NCBI GenBank assembly: GCA_964651245.1
Contig: CAZYVI010000009.1
Location: 118,654 to 182,653 of the forward strand
From: Avedoeria sp964651245
GTDB lineage: Bacteria; Chloroflexota; Anaerolineae; Epilineales; Epilineaceae
DNA: 64,000 nucleotides
Direction: 5' to 3'
In this document: positions 16,293 through 25,526 of the stretch, in pieces
Layout of the letters: each line of letters starts with the position of its first letter
Numbering within the stretch: position 1 is the first letter of the stretch
Notes under the pieces: generated by a model
What the model was told of the DNA's origin: nothing
Database searches by the model: none
What the model saw: the letters and a program-made list of their open reading frames with translations, nothing else
Position numbers and translations under genes: made by a program

Positions 16293-18257
16293 ATGCGATC
16301 CCAGCCCGCCCGCCGCCCGCTCGCCCTCGCCCTGTTGGCCGCCGCGCTCACGGCGCTGGCGACGCCCGCCCGGCCGGCCACTGCCCAGCCGGGCGCTGAG
16401 TCGCCCGGCGTCACGGTCCGGCTGCTGCCGCAGAAGGACGCCGTCCGCCCCGGCGACCAGATCGCGCTGGCGGTGGTGATGGAGCACGAGGCCGGCTTCC
16501 ACTCCTGGCCGGTGGCGGCCGATGTCGTCATCCCGCCGCAGTTCACGGCGGTGCTCGGTCCCGGCTTCCAGCCGATCCCGACCGAGTTCGAGGTCACCGA
16601 GCGGCCCGACGGCGCCGCCGTCTGGCCCGTCCAGCCGCCGGCCCTGACGACGGTCGAAGTCCTCTACACCGGCTCGCCGGTGCCGCTGCCGAGCTACGCC
16701 GGCCGGGCGATCGCTTACATCCCGGTCCAGATCCCGCCCGACGCGCCCGCCGGCGCCAGCGGCTTCAACGTCCGCGTGAAGTACCAGTCGTGCAACGAGA
16801 CGGTCTGCTTCGCGCCGGTCGACACCACGTTCCGCGCCCCGCTGACGATCGATCCCGCCGCCAGCGCGCCGCCGGCGGACGCCGCCACGTTCGGCGCGTT
16901 CGACCCGACGGTGTTCGGCACGGCGCCGGCGGCCGGGTCGCTGGCCGTGGCGCCGAGCGGGCCGGTGGCGTTCACCGTCTTCGGACGAAGCTTCACGATC
17001 GACCCGCGCGGCGGCGTGGGCGTCGCCCTGCTGCTGCTGGCGGCGGCACTGGGCGGCTTCCTGCTCAACCTCACGCCGTGCGTCTTGCCGGTCATCCCGA
17101 TCAAGATCCTCGGCCTGAGCAAGGCCGCCGGCGACCACCACCCCCGCCGGCTGCTGCTGCTGGGGACGATGATGAGCGCCGGCGTCATCGCCTTCTGGCT
17201 GGCGATCGGCGCGGCGATCGCGTTCATCAGCGGCTTCGACGCCATCAGCGCCCTGTTCCAGACCCGCTGGTTCTCGCTCGTCGTCGGCGCGTTCGTGGCG
17301 GTCATGGCGGTGGGCATGCTGGGCGTCTTCAGCATCCGGTTGCCGCAGGCCGTCTACAAGGTCAACCCGAGCCAGGAGTCGCCGCAGGGCTCGTTCCTGT
17401 TCGGCGTCCTGACCGCCGTCCTCTCGACGCCGTGCACCGCGCCGTTCATGGGCAGCGCCGCCGCCTGGGCCGCCACGCAGCGCCCGCCCGTCACCCTGGT
17501 CACGTTCGCCGCCATCGGGCTGGGCATGGCGCTGCCGTACTGGGTGCTGACCGCCAAGCCGGGCCTGGTGCGCAAGGTGCCGCGGACCGGCCCGGCGTCG
17601 GAGCTCGTCAAGCAGGTGATGGGCCTGTTCATGCTGGCGGTGGCCGCCTTCTTCATTGGCATCCCGCTGGCCGGCGCGCTGCAGCGGCCGCCCGACCCGG
17701 CCGGCCGCGGCTACTGGTGGGTCGTGGCGGCGTTCGTCGTGGCCGCCTGCGGCTGGCTGGCGTGGCGGACGTTCACGATCACCGCCGACCGCGCCCGCCG
17801 CGCCGTCTTCGGCGCCCTCGGCGGCGTGGGGGCGGCGGCGATGCTGGCGATCACGCCCGGCCTGGCCAGCCACGGGCCGATCGACTGGGTCTACTTCACG
17901 CCCCAGCGCTTCGCCGAGGCCCAGGCCGCCGGCAAGGTGGTGGTGATGGACTTCACCGCCGAGTGGTGCCTCAACTGCAAGGCGCTCGAGGCCGGCGTCC
18001 TGCACCAGCCGCCGGTCGTGGCGCTGCTGGGCGGCCTCGACGTGGTGCCGATGAAGGTCGACCTCACCGGCGACAACCCCGACGGGAAGGCCAAGCTCAA
18101 GGAGCTGGAGTGGGTCGGCATCCCGCTGTTGGCCGTCTTCGGCCCGGCCATCGGCTACGACGCCGGCGCCGCCCTGAAGTACGACACCTATACGACCCAG
18201 GTCGTACAGGACGCCGTGGCCAAGGCCGCCGGATCGGCGGCGCAGGCCCGCCCGTGA
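16293..18257 (+). CDS. dsbD: DsbD-family thiol:disulfide interchange protein
   Basis: A 654-aa membrane protein that carries reducing power from cytoplasmic thioredoxin to extracytoplasmic thiols. A signal peptide leads to a DsbD-alpha-like beta domain (about residues 30-205) with the redox pair in YQSCNETVCF. The CcdA-like membrane domain follows, with about eight segments. Its two catalytic cysteines lie in LTPCVLPVIP (about 260) and LSTPCTAPFMG (about 378). The C-terminal thioredoxin fold has FTAEWCLNCK (WCxxC, about 558). All three redox modules are intact. The stop overlaps the GTG of thyX (GTGA), so the two are probably cotranslated. TATACT at 16159-16164 may be a -10 with a long leader. 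In Gram-positive-like cells it would serve cytochrome c or secreted-protein maturation. Confidence 0.93.
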   Translation: MRSQPARRPLALALLAAALTALATPARPATAQPGAESPGVTVRLLPQKDAVRPGDQIALAVVMEHEAGFHSWPVAADVVIPPQFTAVLGPGFQPIPTEFEVTERPDGAAVWPVQPPALTTVEVLYTGSPVPLPSYAGRAIAYIPVQIPPDAPAGASGFNVRVKYQSCNETVCFAPVDTTFRAPLTIDPAASAPPADAATFGAFDPTVFGTAPAAGSLAVAPSGPVAFTVFGRSFTIDPRGGVGVALLLLAAALGGFLLNLTPCVLPVIPIKILGLSKAAGDHHPRRLLLLGTMMSAGVIAFWLAIGAAIAFISGFDAISALFQTRWFSLVVGAFVAVMAVGMLGVFSIRLPQAVYKVNPSQESPQGSFLFGVLTAVLSTPCTAPFMGSAAAWAATQRPPVTLVTFAAIGLGMALPYWVLTAKPGLVRKVPRTGPASELVKQVMGLFMLAVAAFFIGIPLAGALQRPPDPAGRGYWWVVAAFVVAACGWLAWRTFTITADRARRAVFGALGGVGAAAMLAITPGLASHGPIDWVYFTPQRFAEAQAAGKVVVMDFTAEWCLNCKALEAGVLHQPPVVALLGGLDVVPMKVDLTGDNPDGKAKLKELEWVGIPLLAVFGPAIGYDAGAALKYDTYTTQVVQDAVAKAAGSAAQARP

Positions 18258-19261
18258 GCGACGCGACACCCGACGCGCCGACGCCCGCCACCCCCGCCCC
18301 CGACGACCCGCTGGCCGCCGACCTCGCCCGCGCCGACGCCCTGGCGGACAGGATCGCGCGCGCGCCGCTCGAGGACGGCGTCGCGCTCGTCGACGTGCTG
18401 GCCGGCGCGGCGCGCTGGACGATCGACGTCCACGACCACGGCTTCGTCGCCCTCGTCGACGCCATGCCGCGGCTGGTGCCCGAGGGCCAGAGCGCGGACG
18501 TGGCGATCGTCCAAGCGGCGCGGGTGAGCTACGGCGTCGGCACGAAGCGCCTCAGCCATGACCGCGGCCTGATCCGCTACCTGCTGCGCCACCGCCACAC
18601 CACCCCCTTCGAGATGGTCGAGTTCAAGTTCCACTGCCGGATGCCGATCTTCGTCGCCCGGCAGTGGATCCGCCACCGCACCGCCAACGTCAACGAGTAC
18701 TCGGCCCGCTACTCCGTGGTGCCGGAGCGCTTTTACCGGCCCAGCCTCGACAACATCCGCCGCCAGTCGCTGGCCAACCGCCAGGGCAGCGACGCCGCGC
18801 CGCTCGACGAAGGCACGGCCGGCGACTTCCTGGCCTACCTCGACGCCGTCGAGCGCCAGTACCAGGCCTACGAGGGCCTGCTGGCGCGCGGCCTGACGCG
18901 CGAGCAGGCCCGGATCGGGCTGCCGCAGAGCGTCTACACCGAGTGGTACTGGAAGTGCGACCTCCACAACCTGTTCCACTTCCTGGCGCTGCGGATGGAC
19001 GCCCACGCCCAGGCCGAGATCCGCGACTACGCGTTCGCGATGTTCGCCTTGATCCGCGGCATCGTCCCGATCGCCGCCGAAGCCTTCCTCGACTACCGCT
19101 ACGGCGCCGTGACGCTGTCGCGGCTCGAGGTCGACGCGCTGCGCACGGGCCGGCCGCTGGCGGGCGACAACGCCCGCGAGGCCGAGGAGTGGCACGCCAA
19201 GCGCCGGCAGCTCGGGCTCGCTGACGGCGGCGACGTCGAGCCCGGCGCCGGCGACGCCTGA
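18254..19261 (+). CDS. thyX: Flavin-dependent thymidylate synthase ThyX
   Basis: It makes dTMP from dUMP using methylene-THF, FAD and NADPH. The product is 335 aa, about 90 longer than usual because of an Asp/Ala/Pro-rich N-terminal extension and a C-terminal tail. The ThyX signature RHR-x7-S appears as RHRTANVNEYS, in the context FVARQWIRHR; LLRHRHTTPFEMVEF and the C-terminal SVYTEWYWKCDLHNLFHFL and LRMDAHAQAEIRDYA segments are also typical. The start GTG 18254 overlaps the dsbD stop. It is convergent with the methyltransferase gene (6-bp gap). Many high-G+C bacteria and Chloroflexota use ThyX in place of ThyA. The extension is low-complexity, and an internal start is possible. Confidence 0.94.
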   Translation: MSDATPDAPTPATPAPDDPLAADLARADALADRIARAPLEDGVALVDVLAGAARWTIDVHDHGFVALVDAMPRLVPEGQSADVAIVQAARVSYGVGTKRLSHDRGLIRYLLRHRHTTPFEMVEFKFHCRMPIFVARQWIRHRTANVNEYSARYSVVPERFYRPSLDNIRRQSLANRQGSDAAPLDEGTAGDFLAYLDAVERQYQAYEGLLARGLTREQARIGLPQSVYTEWYWKCDLHNLFHFLALRMDAHAQAEIRDYAFAMFALIRGIVPIAAEAFLDYRYGAVTLSRLEVDALRTGRPLAGDNAREAEEWHAKRRQLGLADGGDVEPGAGDA

Positions 19262-19267
19262 CGGCGC

Positions 19268-20017
19268 TCAGCGCCGCAGGGCGACGATCTTCGGCCGCGG
19301 GTCGAGCCAGGCGCTGCGCGCCGTCGCCACGCACCGGAAGCCCGCCGCCTCGAGGAGCCGCCGCAGCGCGCGCGGCGGAACCGCCGGCCCGGCGTCGAGC
19401 GCGACGAAGCCGCTGGGCCGCACGACCCGCGCCAGCTCGGCCGCCAGGTGCGCCACGGCCGGCGGCTGCATGTAGAGCCCGACCACGCCGCCCGACAGCG
19501 CGAAGTCGACCGACGCGTCGGCCAGCGGCCGGCCGTGCGACCGCAGCGGCTCGGCGATGCTCTGGCACACGAAGTGAGGCCGGACCACCTCGCCGAGACG
19601 GTTGCGGAAGCCCCCGGCGCGGGCGCGGTGCTCGGCGCGGGCGATGAACCGCTCGGTCAGGTCGTAGCCCACGATCGTCCACGACGGGTCGGCGAAGTGG
19701 CATAGCACCTCGGTCGAGGTGCCCGGCCCGCAGCCCAGATCGAGGACGGTGGCGTCGCGGCGCGGGATCCGGCCGTCGATCGCGGCCGGGATCTGCCGCC
19801 GCTCGACCCAGCGCTGCGGCAGGTTGTAGGTGGCGAAGTCGTCTTCGCCCAGCGCGCCGAACCCCGCGGCCACGGTGCGCGCGTCGGCGCCGATGAGGCC
19901 CCGACCGGCGAACGCGCGGCCGCGCAGCTTCGTCCAGAGCTCGTCGCCCTTGGCGGCCAGCAGCACCGGCCACCCCCAGCGCAAGGCGCGGCGGTCGGCG
20001 GGCGTGACGCGCAGCAT
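19268..20017 (-). CDS. Class I SAM-dependent methyltransferase
   Basis: A 249-aa Rossmann-fold methyltransferase. Motif I is VLDLGCGPGTS (about residue 92); the acidic loop follows in IVGYDLTERFIARAEHRA; motif IV-like is VDFALSGGVVGLYMQPP; the post-motif region ends VALDAGPAVP. The N-terminal 80 residues contain RWGWPVLLAAKGDELW. The layout is like UbiE/COQ5-type small-molecule methyltransferases; the substrate cannot be deduced. It is 87 bp downstream of the large C25-like gene on the same strand and may be read through from it, although the functions seem unrelated. The stop is six bases from the thyX stop. Confidence 0.82.
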   Translation of the reverse strand: MLRVTPADRRALRWGWPVLLAAKGDELWTKLRGRAFAGRGLIGADARTVAAGFGALGEDDFATYNLPQRWVERRQIPAAIDGRIPRRDATVLDLGCGPGTSTEVLCHFADPSWTIVGYDLTERFIARAEHRARAGGFRNRLGEVVRPHFVCQSIAEPLRSHGRPLADASVDFALSGGVVGLYMQPPAVAHLAAELARVVRPSGFVALDAGPAVPPRALRRLLEAAGFRCVATARSAWLDPRPKIVALRR

Positions 20018-20104
20018 CGGGACCGGGGCCGGGCCGTCGGCGCGGGCGCGGCGGGCGGCGGCCGGGTCGGGTGGAGGCCGACCGGACCGCCGCCCGCACT
20101 GCGT

Positions 20105-23100
20105 CTAGCGCCGGAACACGATCCCGAGCGGCAGGTAGACCGCGCTCGGCTCGGAGTGGCCGACCTGCACCGTCAACAGGGCGGCGTTCGACACCAGGCC
20201 GTCGCTGGTGGTCACGATGCGGTACGTGTAGGTCCCGGGCAGCAGCTCGTAACGGTCGACGAACCGCTGGGCGCTGGCCGCCAGCCGGCCGACGACGCGG
20301 AAGTCCGCCAGGCCCGGATCGAGCCGCTCGACGCGCACCCCGGTGTGCGACGACGTGCGGTTGCGCCACGTCAGCACCAGGCCGGCGCGGCTCTCGGCCG
20401 CCCGGACGTCGCGCGGCGCCGCGCCGTCGGGGCGCCAGGCCGTGCCCTCGACGGGTGCGGCATCGGTGGCGGCGTCCTCGGACTCGGCCGTGACCCGGTA
20501 GCGGGCCGTCTGGCCGGTCGTCAAGCCGTTGTCGGTCCAGCTGCGGGCATCGGCGCCGAGCACGGCCACCGTCCGCCACGCCGCTCCTTCCTGGCGCGCC
20601 ACGGTGAAGCCCAGCAGCAGGCCGGGGTCGACGTCGTAGCGCCAGCGGACCATCAGCTCGCCCGGTCCGGTCGGCTCGACGGTGACGCCGCTGGGCGCCG
20701 ACGGCCGGCCGGGCGGGACGGCGGCCGGGTCGGACATGGCCAGCTCGGAGTCGTCCGTGGCGTCGGCCGCCTGGAAGGGCGCGTCGACCCCGCCGGCCGC
20801 GACGGCCGCGCCAGCCGGCGTCGGGCCGATCGCGCCGACGCGCGCCGTGACGACCTCGCCCGGCGCGAACGGCGGGCGGCGGACCTCGAGCTGCGTCGCG
20901 CCGGCCGGGGCGGTGCCGACGGCGGTGCAGCGGCCGTCGACGTCGCAGAGCTCGACCCGGAAGCCGGCCTCGCCGGTGCTGTTGTCGCGCCAGGCGACGC
21001 TCACGACGCCGCCCGCCGCCGCCAGCCGCACCGCCGACGGTGCGGCCAGCCAGCCGGCCTCGCGGACGGCGACGACGGCGCGGTCGGCGCGGGTGACGTA
21101 GAGCGTGCGGTCGGCGCCGAGGACGGGCGTGCTGCGGGCGTCGGTGGCGCCGCCGAGCTCGATCGTCCAGACGACGGCGCCCGTCGCCAGGTCGAGGGCG
21201 TGCAGCGCCGTGCCCGCCACGGCGTAGGCGTGCCGGCCGTCGACCGTCACGCCGGCGTCGATCGGCGCCAGGAGGTGGGTCGACCAGAGCCGCTCGGAGC
21301 GCTCGGCGGCGAAGGCAACGACGTCGCCGCGGGCGGTGCCGGCGACGAGCGTGCCGTCGCTGGCCAGCGCCGGCCGGGCGCGGACGGCGCCGCCGACGTC
21401 GACCTGCCAGCCGGCGCGCTCGTCGGGATAGGCGACGACGCGGCCGCCGCTCGTGCCCACGTAGACCGTCCCGTCCGGGCTCACCGCGGGCGCCGTGATC
21501 GCGCCCAGCGGCGCCGCCGTCAGGGTGCGCAGCCGCGGCTCGGGGCCGTGCGGCGCCAGCGCCAGCACCTGGCCGTCGGTCGTCGACCAGACGACCTCGC
21601 CCGACGGCAGGAGCGCCGGCGCACCGCCGACCGGGTCGGGGTGGACGATCGCGGCCGCGCCGGCGCCGTCGACGCGGACGAGCCCGGCCGAGGTCGGCAC
21701 CCAGACGACGCCGTCGGGGTCGAGCCGCGGCGCGCCGCTGGCTTGGCCGCCGGCCGGCAGCGGCACCGTCGCCCGCAGCCCGAGGTCGGGGGTGAGCGAC
21801 AGCAGCGAGCTGCCGGCGGCCACGTAGGCGCCGCCGACGCCGACGGCCGGCGCAAACCGCGCCGCCGCCGCCGCCGGGCCGATGCTGCCCTGGCGGATCA
21901 CGACGCCGGCCGGCGACAACAACACCGCGCCGCCGGTGCCGATCGTCCAGAGCTCGCCCTGGCGGCCGATGACCGGCGGCGTGCCGGGGCCGAGGTCGCG
22001 GGCGGTGAAGGCCAGCTCGGGCACGGCCGGGCCGGCGAACGGCGACGCGCCGTCGGCGCGCCAGCCGCCGCCGTCGCCCGGCCACGGGCCGAGCGTGTCG
22101 GCGGCGCCGCCCCAGTACAGCAGGGCCGGATCGCCCAGGACGGCGGTGCCGTAGCGGCGGGGGTCGTAGGGTGCGCTGCGCGCCAGCTGGCCGGCGGCAT
22201 GCCCGTGCGCCACGCCGAGCCGCTCGCCGTCGACGACGAGCGACTCGGCCAGATCGGCCTGGAAGCCGTCGAGGTCGCCGGGCTCGATCGGCCCGTAGCT
22301 GCCGACCCAGCCGGCCACGCGGCCGCGGCCCAGCAGCGTCACCGGCCACGACGCCGGGCCGTAGCGCAGCCCGACGACGGCGCCGCCGGCATCGACGCCG
22401 TCCCACGCCCAGGCCACGTTGGCGGTGCCGCCGGCGTTGGCGATGACGACCGGGGTCCCGGTGGCCGGCAGGTCGGCGCTGATGAAGTGCTCGACCGTCA
22501 GCTCGGGACAGCCGGCCGGGCTGCCGGCGCCCGGCGGGCAGGCCGACGGCGGCGCCGGCTGGTCGATGCGCCGGTCGCCGTCGAGGTCGTCGCGCCAGTT
22601 GGCCACGTGGACGCCCTCGCCGCCGCCGCGGCCGGCCACGACGGCCAGGCCGAGGCCGCGCTGCCACTCGGCGGCGAACGACACGGCTGACAGCGGGCCG
22701 TCGGGCAGCTGGTTCGTCGGGCTCAGCAACGGGTCGTCGTTGGGGGCCTGCGAGGCGTAGAGGCGACGCAGATCGGTGACGACGCCGGCCAGCCGCGGCC
22801 GGACGCCGGCCTCGAGGGCGTCGGCGGCGTCGCGGCCGAACGGGCGGTTGCCGTCCCAAGCGGCGCGCAGCCACGGGTCGGAGCCGGTGTCGGTGCCCGG
22901 CAGGCTGACGAGCCGCTCGGCCGACCAGCCGTCGCCCTCGAAGCTCCAGAGCGCGCCGGCCAGCACCGCCCGCCGCCGATCCGGCCCGCCGGCCTCGGCG
23001 GCGACGATGGCGGCGATGGCGCGCCGGACCTCGCCGGGCTGGTTGAGCGGCAGCCGGCCGAGGGCGAGCTCGGCGCGGAAGTCGTCGGCGGCGCCGCGGA

Positions 23101-25297
23101 GCTCGCCGAACGGGCCCTCGCGCGAGAGGCTGCCGGACTCGGGGCAGTCGAGCGGGTCGGGTCCGTCGTCGTCGGGGTAGGTGTCGCCGGGGCGGCAGCG
23201 CAGGAACTCGCCGTAGTAGCCGTCGCCGTCGGCGTCCCAGTCGGAGTCGAGGTCGGCGTAGACCCAGTCGGTGGGCCAGGCCGGGAAGTAGCCGCCGCGC
23301 AGCGGGTCGCGGTGGTCGTTGTCGTGCCAACCGATGTCGCGCACCGGCACGACGTCGCCGCGGCCGACGAGCAGCGCGAAGACCGGTTCGGGCTCGACGG
23401 CGCGCCAGGTGGCGGCCAGCCAGCCGGCGATCCGCTCGCCGAGATCACGCCCCTCGCCGTAGCGCAGCAGGTCCTCGGTCGAGCGCGCCGTGACGTGGAA
23501 GCCCTGCGACCGCCGCAGCCGCACGAGCGGCGCCAGGTCGTCCTCGGTCACCGGCGCGGCGTAGACGATGAGGTAGTGCCGGTCGAGCGCCGGCGGCGCC
23601 ACGGGCCCGGGCGCGTCGACGAAGCGCCCGCCGCCGAACGTGAGCACCGCCGTCGGGTCGTCGGCGTCGACGTCGTAGAGCAGGACGTCGGCGCCGGCGG
23701 CGCGGCCGCGCGGGCCGGGATCGGCCGCCACCGAGCGCGTGCCGCGGGCGTTGGCCTGCCGCACGACGAACGCCGCCGGCGGGTAGCCGCGGTAGGCCAG
23801 GCGGTAGGCGCCGCCGCCGTCCGTCACGTCGCTGTCGACGAGGCGCAGCGGCCCGCCGTCGTCGTCGGCGGCGGCCAGCAGCTGCACCGTGGCGCCCGCC
23901 ACGCCGCGCGCCGGATCGTCCTCGGCGGGGGCGACGACGGTGCCGCTGAAGCTGAAGCGGGGCAGCAGACCGGGCGCCTCGGCCAGCGTGGCCGCCGCCC
24001 AACCGCTCGGCGCACCCAGCGCCGCGCTCGGCGGCCAGAGGCGGTCGTCACCGGCGGTGCGCAGGCCGCTGTAGGCCACCGCCAGGCCGGCGCCGACGGG
24101 GTCGTCGGGATCGCGCGGCGGCTCGAGCAGGCTGCGGGCGATGCGGATCTCGGCCGTCCAGCGCTCGCTGCCGAGGCTGCCGGTGGTGGTGCGGCCGACC
24201 GACCAGCTGTCGCTCGGCAGCGTCAGGACCTTCCAGCCGCCCAGCCCGTCGCCCTCCTCGACGGCGTGGGCGGCGGCGTAGCGGGCCAGGATGCGGTAGT
24301 CGCCGAGCTGCGGTCGCGCATCGCCGCTCCGGTTGCGGTCGAGGGCGACCGCCACGAAGGCGTTGGCGCCCGTCGGGCGCGGCAGGTCGGGCAGGCAGAC
24401 CCAGACGGCGTCGGCCGTGGCCTGGACGAGCGCGGTCAGCGCGTCGGGGCCGTCGAGCGCGACGCGCTCGGCGGTGCCGTACTCGGCGCCGTCGCACAGC
24501 CCGTCCGCGGCCGCGGCGCCGCTCGCCAGCGGCACCACGAGGTCGCGCGGCACGGCGCCGTCGAAGCTGAAGGCGCCGGTGGTGGCGTCGCCGTCGTGGC
24601 CGCCGGCCAGGTCGCGGCCGTCGCCGTCGAGCGGCCACTGGCCGACGAGGCCGCTGCGGGCCGAGAGCGTCGCCCAGCGGTCGGCGCGGATGTCGGCCAC
24701 GGCGCGCGCCAGCGACCACAGCCGGACGTGGTCGACACCGCCGCTGAACACGGCGCCGGGCGCGGTGTCGGCGCCGATCACGAGCGGCGCCGCGGCCCGC
24801 GCCAGCGGCTGCCGCAGCACGGCGGTGCGGTCGAGCACGCCGTCGACGGCGAACGTGGCGGAGGCGCCGTCGAAGGTGACGGCCAGGTGCTGCCAGCGTC
24901 CTTCGGCCAGCACGGCGTTGCCGTCGGCAGTGAGGCCGCCGACGCCGAACCGCAGCCGCCCGTCGCAGACACCGAACCACCAGCCGTCGACGCGCCCCTT
25001 GCTGAGCAGCGCGGCGCAGCCGGTGGCGCGCTTGCGCTTGGCCCACAGCTCGATCGTCAGCGCCTGGCGCGGGCTGAGGGCGGGGTCGTCGGGCACCCGC
25101 AGGGCGTCGTACTCGCTCTCGACGACGAGCGCGCGCGCCGTCGGGCCGTTGGCCAGCGCGCGGGCCGCCTCGGCGGCGGCCTCCGGCCGTGCTCCGGCGG
25201 CGTCGGCCGGCGCGGGGCGGGCGATGGGCGCTGTGAACCAGAGCGGGGCCAGGGCTGCGGCGAGCAGCAGGCGACCAGCCGGGACAGGGCGGTGCAT
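20105..25297 (-). CDS. Giant secreted LamG / C25-like / beta-propeller / Fn3 protein, catalytic dyad apparently lost
   Basis: An exported 1730-aa modular protein. After a signal peptide come a LamG/concanavalin domain (about residues 45-215, ALTIELWAKRKR to GLVGQWPLDGD), a sugar-binding-like beta domain, and a gingipain/C25-type region (about 570-990: RHYLIVYAAPVTEDDL, FALLVGRGDVVPVRD, acidic DLDSDWDADGDGY loops). A PQQ-type beta-propeller (about 1060-1400) and Fn3 domains (SVAWRDNSTGEAGFRVE; MVRWRYDVDP) follow, ending in SAVYLPLGIVFRR. In C25 peptidases the dyad sits in GHG and a Cys before G/N; here the matching places read GRGGGEG (about 887) and ANAGGTAN (about 952), so activity is doubtful. 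ATG 25297 has GAGGAGG seven bases upstream. The short VYLP tail may be a surface-attachment signal. Confidence 0.85.
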   Translation of the reverse strand: MHRPVPAGRLLLAAALAPLWFTAPIARPAPADAAGARPEAAAEAARALANGPTARALVVESEYDALRVPDDPALSPRQALTIELWAKRKRATGCAALLSKGRVDGWWFGVCDGRLRFGVGGLTADGNAVLAEGRWQHLAVTFDGASATFAVDGVLDRTAVLRQPLARAAAPLVIGADTAPGAVFSGGVDHVRLWSLARAVADIRADRWATLSARSGLVGQWPLDGDGRDLAGGHDGDATTGAFSFDGAVPRDLVVPLASGAAAADGLCDGAEYGTAERVALDGPDALTALVQATADAVWVCLPDLPRPTGANAFVAVALDRNRSGDARPQLGDYRILARYAAAHAVEEGDGLGGWKVLTLPSDSWSVGRTTTGSLGSERWTAEIRIARSLLEPPRDPDDPVGAGLAVAYSGLRTAGDDRLWPPSAALGAPSGWAAATLAEAPGLLPRFSFSGTVVAPAEDDPARGVAGATVQLLAAADDDGGPLRLVDSDVTDGGGAYRLAYRGYPPAAFVVRQANARGTRSVAADPGPRGRAAGADVLLYDVDADDPTAVLTFGGGRFVDAPGPVAPPALDRHYLIVYAAPVTEDDLAPLVRLRRSQGFHVTARSTEDLLRYGEGRDLGERIAGWLAATWRAVEPEPVFALLVGRGDVVPVRDIGWHDNDHRDPLRGGYFPAWPTDWVYADLDSDWDADGDGYYGEFLRCRPGDTYPDDDGPDPLDCPESGSLSREGPFGELRGAADDFRAELALGRLPLNQPGEVRRAIAAIVAAEAGGPDRRRAVLAGALWSFEGDGWSAERLVSLPGTDTGSDPWLRAAWDGNRPFGRDAADALEAGVRPRLAGVVTDLRRLYASQAPNDDPLLSPTNQLPDGPLSAVSFAAEWQRGLGLAVVAGRGGGEGVHVANWRDDLDGDRRIDQPAPPSACPPGAGSPAGCPELTVEHFISADLPATGTPVVIANAGGTANVAWAWDGVDAGGAVVGLRYGPASWPVTLLGRGRVAGWVGSYGPIEPGDLDGFQADLAESLVVDGERLGVAHGHAAGQLARSAPYDPRRYGTAVLGDPALLYWGGAADTLGPWPGDGGGWRADGASPFAGPAVPELAFTARDLGPGTPPVIGRQGELWTIGTGGAVLLSPAGVVIRQGSIGPAAAAARFAPAVGVGGAYVAAGSSLLSLTPDLGLRATVPLPAGGQASGAPRLDPDGVVWVPTSAGLVRVDGAGAAAIVHPDPVGGAPALLPSGEVVWSTTDGQVLALAPHGPEPRLRTLTAAPLGAITAPAVSPDGTVYVGTSGGRVVAYPDERAGWQVDVGGAVRARPALASDGTLVAGTARGDVVAFAAERSERLWSTHLLAPIDAGVTVDGRHAYAVAGTALHALDLATGAVVWTIELGGATDARSTPVLGADRTLYVTRADRAVVAVREAGWLAAPSAVRLAAAGGVVSVAWRDNSTGEAGFRVELCDVDGRCTAVGTAPAGATQLEVRRPPFAPGEVVTARVGAIGPTPAGAAVAAGGVDAPFQAADATDDSELAMSDPAAVPPGRPSAPSGVTVEPTGPGELMVRWRYDVDPGLLLGFTVARQEGAAWRTVAVLGADARSWTDNGLTTGQTARYRVTAESEDAATDAAPVEGTAWRPDGAAPRDVRAAESRAGLVLTWRNRTSSHTGVRVERLDPGLADFRVVGRLAASAQRFVDRYELLPGTYTYRIVTTSDGLVSNAALLTVQVGHSEPSAVYLPLGIVFRR

Positions 25298-25318
25298 CGC
25301 AGGTCCTCCTCGGATCCT

Positions 25319-25362
25319 GCGCCACGGCGCCTGTGCATGGCACACCCCCGACGCCGTGGCGC
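25319..25362. repeat. 11-bp perfect inverted repeat upstream of the C25-like gene
   Basis: GCGCCACGGCG (25319-25329) and CGCCGTGGCGC (25352-25362) are exact inverted repeats. The spacer itself holds the near-palindrome TGTGCATGGCACA. The element lies between the predicted promoter (25420-25449) and the ATG (25297), a good position for an operator or a 5'-leader hairpin. Confidence 0.65.
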
Positions 25363-25419
25363 GGATTGTGGCCGAGCGACTGGGTTGGGTGCGAGCGGTG
25401 TGTGGGTGCTGGCGGGCGG

Positions 25420-25449
25420 AGTGTATCAGGCTTGCGGGTGTGCGGGCAA
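25420..25449 (-). promoter_or_regulatory. Predicted promoter for the C25-like gene
   Basis: On the minus strand TTGCCC (25449-25444), an 18-bp spacer, and TACACT (25425-25420). This fits the host pattern, and the transcript would carry the inverted repeat at 25319-25362 in its leader. Confidence 0.4.
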
Positions 25450-25526
25450 GAGCGGTCGGCGGGCCTCTGACCGGCCGACCGTCGCGGTGGGCGGCGACCC
25501 GACGGCCAGCGGCGCGGGCCCGGCCC

